NCBI GenBank assembly: GCA_016714225.1
Contig: JADJNS010000006.1
Span: 62,001 to 126,000, forward strand
Reading direction: 5' to 3'
Source: Archangiaceae bacterium
Lineage (GTDB): Bacteria; Myxococcota; Myxococcia; Myxococcales; Myxococcaceae
DNA length: 64,000 nt
The notes under the pieces were generated by a model. The model was not told the DNA's origin and did no database searches. It worked only from the letters and a program-made list of their open reading frames with translations. Below are positions 56,400 through 64,000 of the stretch, piece by piece. A program made the position numbers and the translations under genes. The first letter of the stretch is position 1. Every line of letters begins with the position of its first letter.

Positions 56400-58459
56400 A
56401 GCTCGGCCGCGCCAGCGCCGGCAAAGACCTGCGCGTTCGCTACTTCTGGGTGGGAGGCTTCTTCGTCTTCGGCATGTTCGTGCTGGCGGTGAACCTCTAC
56501 CGGCTGATGGTGATTCGGCACGACGAATTTCTCGCGCTCTCGATCGACAACCAGTTCAAGGACGTGCGGGTGCGCGCGCCGCGCGGGCAGATTCGCGATC
56601 GCCGCGGCGAGGTGCTGGTCGACATTCGCCCCTCGTTCGACGTCTTCATCACCCCGGCGTTCTGTCAGAAGTGCGCTGCCGAGGTGATTCCCCAGCTCGC
56701 CGATCTGGTGGGGTGGGACGAGGCGCAGACCCAGGCGGTCACGGCCCGCATCAAGGCCGCGCACGGCCCGCAGCGCTACCAGCCGATGCAGGTCGAGACC
56801 GATCTGGGCCGCGATGCGCTCGACCGGGTGAACGCGGTGGTGCACCGGCTGCCCGGCGTCGACGTGGAAAAGGTGCCCCACCGCAACTACCCCGCCGGCC
56901 CGGCGCTGGCGCACGTGCTGGGCTACATGAACGAGGTCACCCAGGACGAGCTGGTGCGGCTAAACGGCGCCTCGGAAATGGAGCGCGCTCCGTACGCGCT
57001 GGGCGACTACATCGGTCGCCGCGGGGTCGAGCGCGGCTTCGAGGCGATGCTGCGCGGCAAAGACGGCTGGCGCAAAGAAGTGGTGAACGCGCGCGGCGAG
57101 GTGATGCGCGACCCGAACGGCGAGGTGCTGCAGCACGAAGACTTCGCGCCGCGCTCGGGCAACAACGTGGTGCTCAGCATCGACGCGCGGCTGCAGGCCG
57201 AGGCCGAGAAGGCGTTTCCCGGCGCGGCGGGGGCGATCATCGCGCTCGACCCCCGCACCGGGTTCGTGCTCGCCGCGGTGTCGCGGCCCTCGTTCGACCC
57301 CAACGTGCTCACCGGCCGGGTCTCGCCCAAGAAGCTGCAGGAGATGGCGAAAGACCCACTGCAGCCGATGGTGAACCGGGTGGCGGCCGAGCACTACCAC
57401 CCCGGCTCGACCTTCAAGCCGATCACCTTGATCGCCGGCCTGCGATCGGGCGCGTTCACCGAGCACACCACCGCCACCTGCGGCGGCGGCTTTCGCCTGG
57501 GCGCCCGGGTATGGCGCTGCCACGGCGTGCACGGCACCGTCGCCGCGGTGCGCGGCCTGCAGTACTCGTGCGACACGTATTTCTACACCATCGCCAACGC
57601 CATCGGCATCGACCCCATCGCCACCATCGGCCGCGAGTTCGGCCTGGGCCAGGCCACCAACTTCTCGGTCGCCGCCGAGGTGCCCGGGGTGATGCCCGAC
57701 ACCGCCTACCACGACAAGGTGACCCCGGGCGGCTACCAGAAGGGCATGGCGCTCAACACCGCCATCGGCCAGGGCGATGTGAACGTGACGCCGCTGCAGC
57801 TGGCGGGCATGTACGCGGCCCTCGGCACCGGCTCGCTGTACCAGCCGCAGGTGGTGGACCACGTCGAAGACCCGCAGGGCGACGTGATTCAGAAGTTCGA
57901 GCCCAAGCTGGTGCGGAAGATCGACCTCACCGAAGACCAGCACCGCATCGTGGTCGACGCGCTGGCCGCGGTGGTGAACGAGGCCGGCGGCACCGGCGGC
58001 CGGGCGCGGCTCAAGGGGGCGATGAGCGGCATCACCATCGCCGGCAAGACCGGCACCGCGCAGGTGGTGCGCATCGGCGACGTGCGGCTCAAGAAAGAGC
58101 AGATGGGCTACTTCGAGCGCGACCACGCCTGGTTCGCGGCGTTCGCTCCGGCCGAGGCGCCGGAGATCGCGATCGTGGTGCTCAACGAGCACTCGGGCCA
58201 CGGTGGCTCGGAGTCCGCGCCCGCGGCCTCGGCGGTGATGCAGAAGTTCTTCGAGCTCAAGGCCAGCGACTCGGTGGCCTTCGGGCCGGCGTGGCAGCCC
58301 CCGCCGCCGATCAAGATCGCTGCCCCTGCGCCCAAGCCGGCCGACGGCGGCACCGCGGCGCTGGCCGCGCAACCCGCGGTGCCCGATGCCGGCGCGCCGT
58401 CGATCGCCTCGGGCGGCACCAGCCCCGCCGCAGTGAAGGAGCCCTCGAGATGGATCTAG
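56396..58459 (+). CDS. mrdA: Penicillin-binding protein 2 (elongation transpeptidase)
   Basis: A 687-residue class B PBP. One N-terminal TM helix precedes the dimerisation domain (RVRAPRGQIRDRRGEVLVD). The transpeptidase keeps the three active-site motifs: STFK in HPGSTFKP, SCD in YSCDTYFY and KTGTAQ. An Ala/Pro C-terminal tail of about 60 residues ends it. It makes peptide cross-links during cell elongation. ATG56396 overlaps the mreD stop. Its stop lies 10 bases inside rodA. Confidence 0.97.
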   Translation: MKLGRASAGKDLRVRYFWVGGFFVFGMFVLAVNLYRLMVIRHDEFLALSIDNQFKDVRVRAPRGQIRDRRGEVLVDIRPSFDVFITPAFCQKCAAEVIPQLADLVGWDEAQTQAVTARIKAAHGPQRYQPMQVETDLGRDALDRVNAVVHRLPGVDVEKVPHRNYPAGPALAHVLGYMNEVTQDELVRLNGASEMERAPYALGDYIGRRGVERGFEAMLRGKDGWRKEVVNARGEVMRDPNGEVLQHEDFAPRSGNNVVLSIDARLQAEAEKAFPGAAGAIIALDPRTGFVLAAVSRPSFDPNVLTGRVSPKKLQEMAKDPLQPMVNRVAAEHYHPGSTFKPITLIAGLRSGAFTEHTTATCGGGFRLGARVWRCHGVHGTVAAVRGLQYSCDTYFYTIANAIGIDPIATIGREFGLGQATNFSVAAEVPGVMPDTAYHDKVTPGGYQKGMALNTAIGQGDVNVTPLQLAGMYAALGTGSLYQPQVVDHVEDPQGDVIQKFEPKLVRKIDLTEDQHRIVVDALAAVVNEAGGTGGRARLKGAMSGITIAGKTGTAQVVRIGDVRLKKEQMGYFERDHAWFAAFAPAEAPEIAIVVLNEHSGHGGSESAPAASAVMQKFFELKASDSVAFGPAWQPPPPIKIAAPAPKPADGGTAALAAQPAVPDAGAPSIASGGTSPAAVKEPSRWI

Positions 58460-59598
58460 GCGCACAGCGGCAGCGGATGATCATGCAGGCGCCGTGGGGC
58501 GTGCTGCTCGCCTCGCTGGCGGTGTCGGGCATCGGCATCTACAACCTGATGTCGGCCGCCCGCAGCATGTGGACGGCGCAGGCCGCGTACATCGGGGTCG
58601 GGCTGGCGGTGCTGATCGCCGTCACCCTGGTCGACATTCGCTTCATTCAGAGCGCGGCGGTGCCGGTGTACCTGCTCAACATCGGGCTGCTGGTGCTGCT
58701 CAAGTTCATCGGCACCAAGGCCAAGGGCGCCGAGAGTTGGTTGGTCTTGGGCCCGCTGCGCGTTCAGCCCGCCGAGTTCATGAAGATCGGCATGGTGCTG
58801 ATGATGGCCAAGTACTTTCACGACGACTACCGGCCCGCCTCGCCGTCGTACGGGTTCTTGCGCCTGATTCCCCCGCTCACCCTGGCGGTGGTACCGACCC
58901 TGCTGGTGCTGGTGCAGCCCGACCTGGGCACTGCGCTGATGATGACGTTCACCGCGGTGACCCTGATCGCCTTCGCCCGGGTGAAGTGGACGGTGGTGGT
59001 GGCGGCCGGGGTGATCGGCCTGCTGTCGGCCGCCGTGATCTGGAACGACTTCGCCCGCCCGGTGCCAGAGGGTGAGACGCGCACCACGCTGGTGCGCCAC
59101 CACCTCAAGAAGCACCAAGAGGGCCGCATCTCGGGCTGGCTCGACCCGCAGAGCGACCTGAAGGGCACCAACTACCACTCGATGCAGTCGAAGATCGCGG
59201 TGGGCTCGGGCGGCTTCTCGGGCAAGGGGTGGAAAGAGGGCACCCAGACCGCGCTGCGCTACCTGCCCGAGCAGCACACCGACTTCATCTTCTCGGTGTG
59301 GGCCGAAGAGCACGGCTTTCTCTCGTGCCTGCTGCTGCTGGTGCTGTACGGGGTGATTCTGGTGGGCTCGCTGGGCGTGGCCCACAACTCACGCGACCGC
59401 TTCGGAGCCTTCGTGGCGGTCGGCATCGCGGCGATGCTCTTCTGGCAGGTGTTCGAGAACATCGGCATGGTGACCGGCCTGCTGCCGGTGACCGGCATCA
59501 CCCTGCCGCTGATGTCGTACGGCGGCAGCTCGATGGTGAGCGTGATGCTCGGCATCGGGCTGCTCGCCAACATCTCGATGCGGCGCCACCTCTTCTAG
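58450..59598 (+). CDS. rodA: Rod shape-determining protein RodA (SEDS glycosyltransferase)
   Basis: A 382-residue SEDS-family protein, with about ten TM helices. Conserved parts are SWLVLGPLRVQPAEFMKI, VQPDLGTALMM (with the catalytic Asp), LRYLPEQHTDFIFSVWAEEHG and the C-terminal GLLPVTGITLPLMSYGGSS. It polymerises lipid II for cell elongation together with PBP2. ATG58450 overlaps mrdA by 10 bases. Its stop codon overlaps that of marC on the other strand within CTAG. Confidence 0.97.
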   Translation: MDLGAQRQRMIMQAPWGVLLASLAVSGIGIYNLMSAARSMWTAQAAYIGVGLAVLIAVTLVDIRFIQSAAVPVYLLNIGLLVLLKFIGTKAKGAESWLVLGPLRVQPAEFMKIGMVLMMAKYFHDDYRPASPSYGFLRLIPPLTLAVVPTLLVLVQPDLGTALMMTFTAVTLIAFARVKWTVVVAAGVIGLLSAAVIWNDFARPVPEGETRTTLVRHHLKKHQEGRISGWLDPQSDLKGTNYHSMQSKIAVGSGGFSGKGWKEGTQTALRYLPEQHTDFIFSVWAEEHGFLSCLLLLVLYGVILVGSLGVAHNSRDRFGAFVAVGIAAMLFWQVFENIGMVTGLLPVTGITLPLMSYGGSSMVSVMLGIGLLANISMRRHLF

Positions 59599-60224
59599 CG
59601 GGCGCCCCACAGCGCCTTTGCGCCGTCGGCGATGAACTGAATCGCCAGCGCCGCGAGCAGGAGCCCGAAGATGCGCTGGGTCACCGCGATGCCGGTCTGA
59701 CCCAGCACCCGGGTGAGCCGCTGCGCCATCGAGAGAATGAAGTAGGTGGCCACGAAGGTGAGCGCGATGGCGATGGCCACCGCGAGGCCGCGCGGGTAGA
59801 CGTCTTGATCGGCCATCAGCACCATCACCGTGGCGATGCTGCCCGGGCCGCTCAAGACCGGCATGGCGAGCGGCACGATGGCGATGTCTTCTTTCTGCAC
59901 GCCCTCTTGGGTCTCGGCGTCCGAGGTGCGCGTCTTGGCGGTCTCGGCGCGCAGCATGTCGAGCGCGGTGAGCATCAGCAGAATGCCGCCGGCCACCCGG
60001 AAGGCGGCGAGGGTGACCCCGAAGAGCCGGAAGATCAGCGCGCCGAAGAACGCGAAGAAGAAGAGCAGCAGCGCGCCGGTCACGCACGCCCGTAGCGCCA
60101 TCGACAGCACCTTGGGCCGCGCGTCGCGCGCGGTCATGGCGATGAACAGCGGTACGGCGCCGGGCGGGTCGACCACGAAGAAGACCGCGGGCAGCGCGAT
60201 CAACAGGTGCTCGAGCAGTCGCAC
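59595..60224 (-). CDS. MarC family membrane protein (UPF0056)
   Basis: A 209-residue MarC-like membrane protein with six helices. Family marks are FFVVDPPGAVPLFIAMT near the start, IAIVPLAMPVLSGPGSIATVMVL in the middle, and a final hydrophobic helix. The biological role of MarC proteins is unsettled. The stop overlaps the rodA stop on the opposite strand. The glycosyltransferase gene lies just upstream on the same strand, with only one base between, so they are probably one transcription unit. Confidence 0.92.
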   Translation of the reverse strand: MRLLEHLLIALPAVFFVVDPPGAVPLFIAMTARDARPKVLSMALRACVTGALLLFFFAFFGALIFRLFGVTLAAFRVAGGILLMLTALDMLRAETAKTRTSDAETQEGVQKEDIAIVPLAMPVLSGPGSIATVMVLMADQDVYPRGLAVAIAIALTFVATYFILSMAQRLTRVLGQTGIAVTQRIFGLLLAALAIQFIADGAKALWGAR

Positions 60225-60225
60225 T

Positions 60226-60930
60226 TCACACGCTCAGCTTGAGCTTCCACACCATCGTCAGGCCTTCGACGAAGATCTTCCGGCTCATCTTCGACTGACC
60301 GACGCGCCGATCTTCGAAGAGAATGGGAATCTCTTTCACCCGGAAGCCCGCCTTCAGGGTGCGGTACTTCAGCTCGATCTGAAAGGCGTAGCCCGAGCTC
60401 TTCACCGCGTTGAGGTCGATCGCCTGCAGCACCGCGCGGCGGAAGCACTGAAAGCCGGCGGTGAGATCTCGAAGCGGCACGCCCAGAATGGTGCGGGCGT
60501 AGAGCGAGCCGCCCCGGCTGAGCAGCTTGCGGCCAGGGCCCCAGTTCACGGTGCCGCCGCCGTCGACGTAGCGGCTGCCGATCACCAGGTCGGCGCCTCC
60601 TTCAGCCTCGTTCAGCATCGGGGCCAGGTACTTCGGGTCGTGGCTGAAGTCGGCGTCCATCTCGATGAGGTACTCGTAGCCGCGCTCGAGACCCCAGGCG
60701 AAGGCGTGCAGGTACGCCCGGCCCAGGCCCTCTTTCTTGGCGCGGTGGAGCACCTGGACGCGCGGCTCTTTCGCCGCCAGCTCGTCGGCGATCTGCCCGG
60801 TGCCGTCGGGGCTGTTGTCGTCGACGATCAGCACGTCGAGGCGCGGGTCGGCGGCGAGCGCGGCGGCGGTGATCGCCGAGACGTTGTCGCGCTCGTTGTA
60901 GGTGGGAATGATGACCAGGGCGGGCCGCAT
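60226..60930 (-). CDS. Family 2 glycosyltransferase (dolichol/polyprenyl-phosphate mannose synthase-like)
   Basis: A 234-residue GT2 enzyme. Motifs are IIPTYNERDNVSAIT, VDDNSPDGTGQIAD, EMDADFSHDP (metal-binding), GSRYVDGGGTVNW, LRDLTAGFQCFRR and the final SKMSRKIFVEGL. This matches Dpm1/Ppm1-type enzymes, which transfer a sugar to a polyprenyl phosphate carrier at the inner membrane face. No C-terminal TM helices are present, so it is the short form. ATG60930 is chosen because the family starts here; the open frame extends to 61026. It is divergent from the Ser/Thr kinase gene. Confidence 0.93.
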   Translation of the reverse strand: MRPALVIIPTYNERDNVSAITAAALAADPRLDVLIVDDNSPDGTGQIADELAAKEPRVQVLHRAKKEGLGRAYLHAFAWGLERGYEYLIEMDADFSHDPKYLAPMLNEAEGGADLVIGSRYVDGGGTVNWGPGRKLLSRGGSLYARTILGVPLRDLTAGFQCFRRAVLQAIDLNAVKSSGYAFQIELKYRTLKAGFRVKEIPILFEDRRVGQSKMSRKIFVEGLTMVWKLKLSV

Positions 60931-61032
60931 CGGGCCCAGCGCTAAGTGTGCACCAGCAGCCAGGCGGCCCGCGGGGCGAGGGCGTTCAGCAGAGCAGGCC
61001 CCCGCGGTGAGGTCGACGGCCCGCATCGCACC

Positions 61033-63348
61033 ATGAATGCTTCGAAGGTGCTAAGTCGTTCGCTCGGGATGCCGGAGCAACTCGGCAAATACACGCTGGA
61101 CAAGCGCATCGGCGCCGGCGGCATGGCCGACGTGTTTCTCGCCCGGGGGCCCAACGGGGTTTGCGTCGTAAAGCGACCGCACCCGCACCTGTGCAACAGC
61201 CCCGAGTTCGTGAAGATGTTCCTCGACGAGGCCTCGCTCGTCGCGCAGCTCTCGCACCCCGGCATCGCCCGGGTCTTCGACCTCGGTCAGGTGAACGGCG
61301 CCTTCTACCTGGCCATGGAATACGTGCCGGGCTTCGACCTGATGACCATCAGCCTCGAGCACGAGCGCGCCGGCGAGTACATGGCGCCCGAGCTCGCCGC
61401 GCGGGTGATGTCTGACGCCGCCAAGGCGCTGCACTACGCACACGACGCGGTGGGCGCCCGCGGCCAGCCGCTCAACATCATTCACCGCGACGTCACCCCG
61501 CACAACATTCTCCTGTCGACCCACGGCGAGGTGAAGATCATCGACTTCGGGGTGGCGAAGGCCGCCAACACCATGCACCGCACCCAGGCGGGGCTGGTGA
61601 AGGGCAAGTACCCCTACATGGCGCCCGAGCAGATTACCGGGCAGCGCATCGACCGCCGCGTCGACGTCTACGCGCTGGGGCTGGTGCTCTACGAGCTGCT
61701 CACCAACGCGCGCGCGATCGCCGGCGAGATGGAGGTCGAGCAGATCGAGAACGCCCGGCACATGCGCATCAAGCCGGTCGAGCAGCTGCGGCCCAACACC
61801 CCCGAGCCGCTGCGCATCATCTTGAACAGCTGCTTCCAGATGAACCCCGAGAAGCGCTACCCCACCGCGGCGGCGCTGGCGGCGGACCTCGAGAAGTACC
61901 TCGTCTACGAGGGCCACAAGGTCGGCAAGGAAGATCTGCTGCGCCTGTTCCGGGTGATCGCGGCCGAGTCGGGGCACATCGCTCCGCAGACGACGGGTGA
62001 CGTGGTGCCCTCGTCGCCCGGCGACAAGACCTACAAGGGCCCGGTACCCGAGCCGGTCGCGGCGAGCCTGGGCAACGCGGTGAACAAGGTGCTCGCCACC
62101 GACGCCGCCGCGGCAAAGACCGACGTCGAGGTGCCCTCGAACCCGGCGTTTCCACGGCCGACCGTCGCGCCCGGGGTGCAGGTCGGCGGCGCTGCGGTGA
62201 TGCAGCTGGGCCCTGCGCACGTGGTGGGCGAGCCGGTGCTGCTCGCGCCGACCGAGCAGCACGTGCCGGCGAGTGGCGGGCCGCTGCCGCCTCCGGTGAA
62301 CGGCATCTCCAACGGCGCTGCAGCGGCCGCCCCGCGCTCGACGTCGGGTGAGTTGAAGCTCCCGCCGCCGCGCACCACTCCCGCGCAGGTGCCGTCGAGC
62401 GGCCCGCCGGTGGCGCTGATCGTGATTGGCCTGGTGCTGGCGGTGGTGGTGGCGGTGCTCGGCTGGAAGGTGGTGCAGGGCGCCGCCGGGCCCGAGCCGA
62501 AAGACCCTGTGGTGGTGACCGACCCCGTGGCGAAAGACCCGGTCGTGGTGGCGAAGGACCCGGGTGCCGCGAAGGACCCGGTCGACGCAAAGGACCCGGT
62601 TGAGGCGAAGGACCCGGTCGAGGCGAAGGACCCGGTTGGAGCGAAGGACCCGGTTGGAGCGAAGGACCCCGGCGCCGCCAAGGACCCCGGTGCCGCCAAG
62701 GACCCCGGTGCCGCCAAGGACCCCGGTGCCGCCAAGGACCCCGGTGCCGCCAAGGACCCCGGTGCCGCCAAGGACCCCGGTGCCGCCAAGGACCCCGGTG
62801 CCGCCAAGGACCCCGGTGCCGCCAAGGACCCCGCTGCAGCCAAGACCCCGGCTGCCGCGAAGGACCCGGCAGCTACGAAAGATCCCAAGCCGGCGATCGC
62901 CGAAGTGACCATCTCGTTCAAGTCGACTCCCGAGACGGCCGTGACCGTCGACGGCAAGGAGCGCGGCACCACCCCTCTCGAGGTCGACCTCAAGCCCGGC
63001 AAGCACGCGGTGCTGTTCGTCGACAAAGCCTCGAAGCAGAAGAAGACCCAGTCGCTGGTGGTGAAGGCCGGAGCGCCCGAGACGGTCGAGTGGCAGGTGC
63101 CGCAGAAAGGCGAGACGGCGGCAGCGGCCGACGAGAAGGGCACCCTCGACCTGTGGTGCGCGCCATTCTGCAGCTCGGTGACGGTCGACGGCACCCCGGC
63201 TCAGGGGGCCTTCAGTCACTACTCGGCCCGGGTGAAGCCGGGCGAGCACACCATCGAGTTCAAGGTCGATAACAAGGCCGAGACGCGCAAGGTCGACCTG
63301 AAAGCGGGCGCGACCGAACGGGTCGACGTCAACTGGACCGTGCCCTAG
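61033..63348 (+). CDS. Membrane-anchored Ser/Thr protein kinase with PEGA domains and KDP repeat linker
   Basis: A 771-residue Pkn-type kinase. The kinase domain (about 18-290) has GAGGMADVFLAR, the ATP-binding Lys in CVVKRPHPHL, HRDVTPHN, DFGVAK and APEQITG. A Pro/Ala juxtamembrane region and a TM helix (about 459-480, VALIVIGLVLAVVVAVLGWK) follow. The extracytoplasmic part starts with a repeat tract of six-residue KDPxxA units (about 490-618), then two PEGA-type beta domains (about 625-770; VTISFKSTPETAVTVDGKER and LDLWCAPFCSSVTVDGTP). The external part may bind cell wall or polymer and signal inward. ATG61033 is used; ATG61069 is an alternative. Confidence 0.94.
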   Translation: MNASKVLSRSLGMPEQLGKYTLDKRIGAGGMADVFLARGPNGVCVVKRPHPHLCNSPEFVKMFLDEASLVAQLSHPGIARVFDLGQVNGAFYLAMEYVPGFDLMTISLEHERAGEYMAPELAARVMSDAAKALHYAHDAVGARGQPLNIIHRDVTPHNILLSTHGEVKIIDFGVAKAANTMHRTQAGLVKGKYPYMAPEQITGQRIDRRVDVYALGLVLYELLTNARAIAGEMEVEQIENARHMRIKPVEQLRPNTPEPLRIILNSCFQMNPEKRYPTAAALAADLEKYLVYEGHKVGKEDLLRLFRVIAAESGHIAPQTTGDVVPSSPGDKTYKGPVPEPVAASLGNAVNKVLATDAAAAKTDVEVPSNPAFPRPTVAPGVQVGGAAVMQLGPAHVVGEPVLLAPTEQHVPASGGPLPPPVNGISNGAAAAAPRSTSGELKLPPPRTTPAQVPSSGPPVALIVIGLVLAVVVAVLGWKVVQGAAGPEPKDPVVVTDPVAKDPVVVAKDPGAAKDPVDAKDPVEAKDPVEAKDPVGAKDPVGAKDPGAAKDPGAAKDPGAAKDPGAAKDPGAAKDPGAAKDPGAAKDPGAAKDPGAAKDPAAAKTPAAAKDPAATKDPKPAIAEVTISFKSTPETAVTVDGKERGTTPLEVDLKPGKHAVLFVDKASKQKKTQSLVVKAGAPETVEWQVPQKGETAAAADEKGTLDLWCAPFCSSVTVDGTPAQGAFSHYSARVKPGEHTIEFKVDNKAETRKVDLKAGATERVDVNWTVP
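62662..62823 (+). repeat. 18-base tandem repeat (KDPGAA x9) in the kinase gene
   Basis: Nine in-frame copies of an 18-base unit encoding KDPGAA, nearly identical in DNA (the first differs slightly). They are flanked by diverged KDPxxA units from about 62530 to 62890. Near-identical DNA suggests recent expansion and possible copy-number variation between strains. Confidence 0.85.
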
Positions 63349-63358
63349 CGAGCCGGGC

Positions 63359-63973
63359 TCACCCGGTCGCTTCATCCCGCTGCCACGAGACCGTGCGTTC
63401 TTCGAGCGCGTGCTCGAGCGCCAGCAGCGCGCGAAACCACAACACCAGGGTGAACACCGCCAGGCCGCCCTGCAGCAGCTCGAGCCCGCGGGTCACGAAA
63501 TGCGTGCGTGCCTGGTAGATGAACCCGGCGTTGAGCAGCAGAAACGCCACGACCACCACCCGGGCCAGGTTGATGCGCGATGCCGCCACCTCGCTCGACC
63601 GGGCCTCGGCGGCGCTCTTCCACGCCGCGAAGTGAAGCAGCACGCTGCCGATGCCGATCAGGTCGGCGAGCACACCGAGCTCGGCGGCTCCGCCCGAATG
63701 ACGCTCGGTGCCGAAGAGCACCCACGCCCGAAGGGCCGTGCTGGCGGCTCCCACCCACAGGCTGCGAGTCGCCCAGCTGCGGGCCGGAGACTGCGGCAGC
63801 CCGAGGCTGAACCACAGCGACCCCAGGCCCAACGCCACGATCGCGAGCAGGGCGACGATCACCGGCAACATCGCCGCGCGGGTGAGCGCGCTCGCCGTCA
63901 GCGCCAGCCCCAGCGCGAACACCGAGTAGCGCATGGTCATCAGGCCGTGCCGGGCGCTCGTCCAACCGTTCAT
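63359..63973 (-). CDS. Polytopic membrane protein, unknown
   Basis: A 204-residue protein with five or more hydrophobic helices (MRYSVFALGLALTASALTRA; VIVALLAIVALGLGSLWFSL; VVVVAFLLLNAGFIY; GGLAVFTLVLWFRALLALE). The family is not recognised. ATG63973 has GGAGAG upstream. It converges on the Ser/Thr kinase, with ten bases between stops. Confidence 0.75.
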   Translation of the reverse strand: MNGWTSARHGLMTMRYSVFALGLALTASALTRAAMLPVIVALLAIVALGLGSLWFSLGLPQSPARSWATRSLWVGAASTALRAWVLFGTERHSGGAAELGVLADLIGIGSVLLHFAAWKSAAEARSSEVAASRINLARVVVVAFLLLNAGFIYQARTHFVTRGLELLQGGLAVFTLVLWFRALLALEHALEERTVSWQRDEATG

Positions 63974-64000
63974 GCTCTCCGCTTGGGAGGGCGCTTCGAA

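Noticed and set aside
62530..62890. Possible CRISPR-like array
   Set aside because: The repeats are directly adjacent 18-base coding units without spacers, and are in frame with the kinase.

Overview
The window is GC-rich (third codon positions almost always G or C) and has no mobile elements, tRNA, rRNA or CRISPR. Its content points to a myxobacterium (Myxococcota; inference). The evidence is a 164-residue CdnL/CarD-type regulator, a Pkn-type serine/threonine kinase with a membrane anchor and PEGA domains, FHA and TPR proteins, many lipoproteins with Gly/Ala-rich linkers, MoxR-DUF58, two DUF3108 proteins and a DUF507 protein.

Layout: 1-4454 tandem SGNH hydrolase plus MBOAT acyltransferase. 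4471-7348 cyclic-nucleotide-binding protein, a degenerate MoeA and a divergent MobA. 7380-10011 conserved unknown protein and transketolase. 10016-12532 secreted nuclease-like and SGNH lipoproteins. 12628-16017 TPR, MoxR and DUF58 genes. 16034-18880 a Cys-rich lipoprotein and a divergent unknown protein. 19143-22032 a three-gene exported set (CXXCH protein, lipoprotein, Tat-exported DUF1501 protein) closed by strong terminators. 22229-31265 small membrane proteins, dnaE, a coiled-coil membrane protein, comEC and cdnL. 31330-37106 membrane protein, FHA protein, cysS with an internal insertion, M28 peptidase. 37107-41420 an orphan 497-residue protein and a DUF2157/DUF4401 membrane pair. 41469-46529 uvrB, uvrC, DUF507 protein and a small unknown. 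46548-50629 DUF3108 pair, a lipoprotein hydrolase with permuted motif order, and a zinc-ribbon protein. 50673-54975 yggS, maf, GAF-GGDEF diguanylate cyclase, small unknown and a PpiD/SurA-like foldase. 55039-59598 mreC-mreD-mrdA-rodA. 59595-63973 marC, family 2 glycosyltransferase, Ser/Thr kinase and a membrane protein.

How the genes work together: mreC-mreD-mrdA-rodA is the elongasome operon (mreB is not here), and the divergent foldase may serve the same envelope. uvrB and uvrC form the excision-repair pair. MoxR and DUF58 form the usual chaperone/vWA-like pair with a TPR partner. MBOAT and the SGNH protein are a likely polymer O-acylation pair.

Four genes (TPR, MoxR, Cys-rich lipoprotein, uvrB) are each interrupted by a single-base indel in a GC-rich or homopolymer tract. 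This looks more like sequence error than gene decay. The most unusual items are the beta-rich insertion in cysS, the reversed motif order in the 48285 lipoprotein hydrolase, the DUF1501 three-gene set, the MoeA lacking key motifs, and TAG-type -10 boxes sitting 7-12 bases before start codons, which suggests many leaderless messages.
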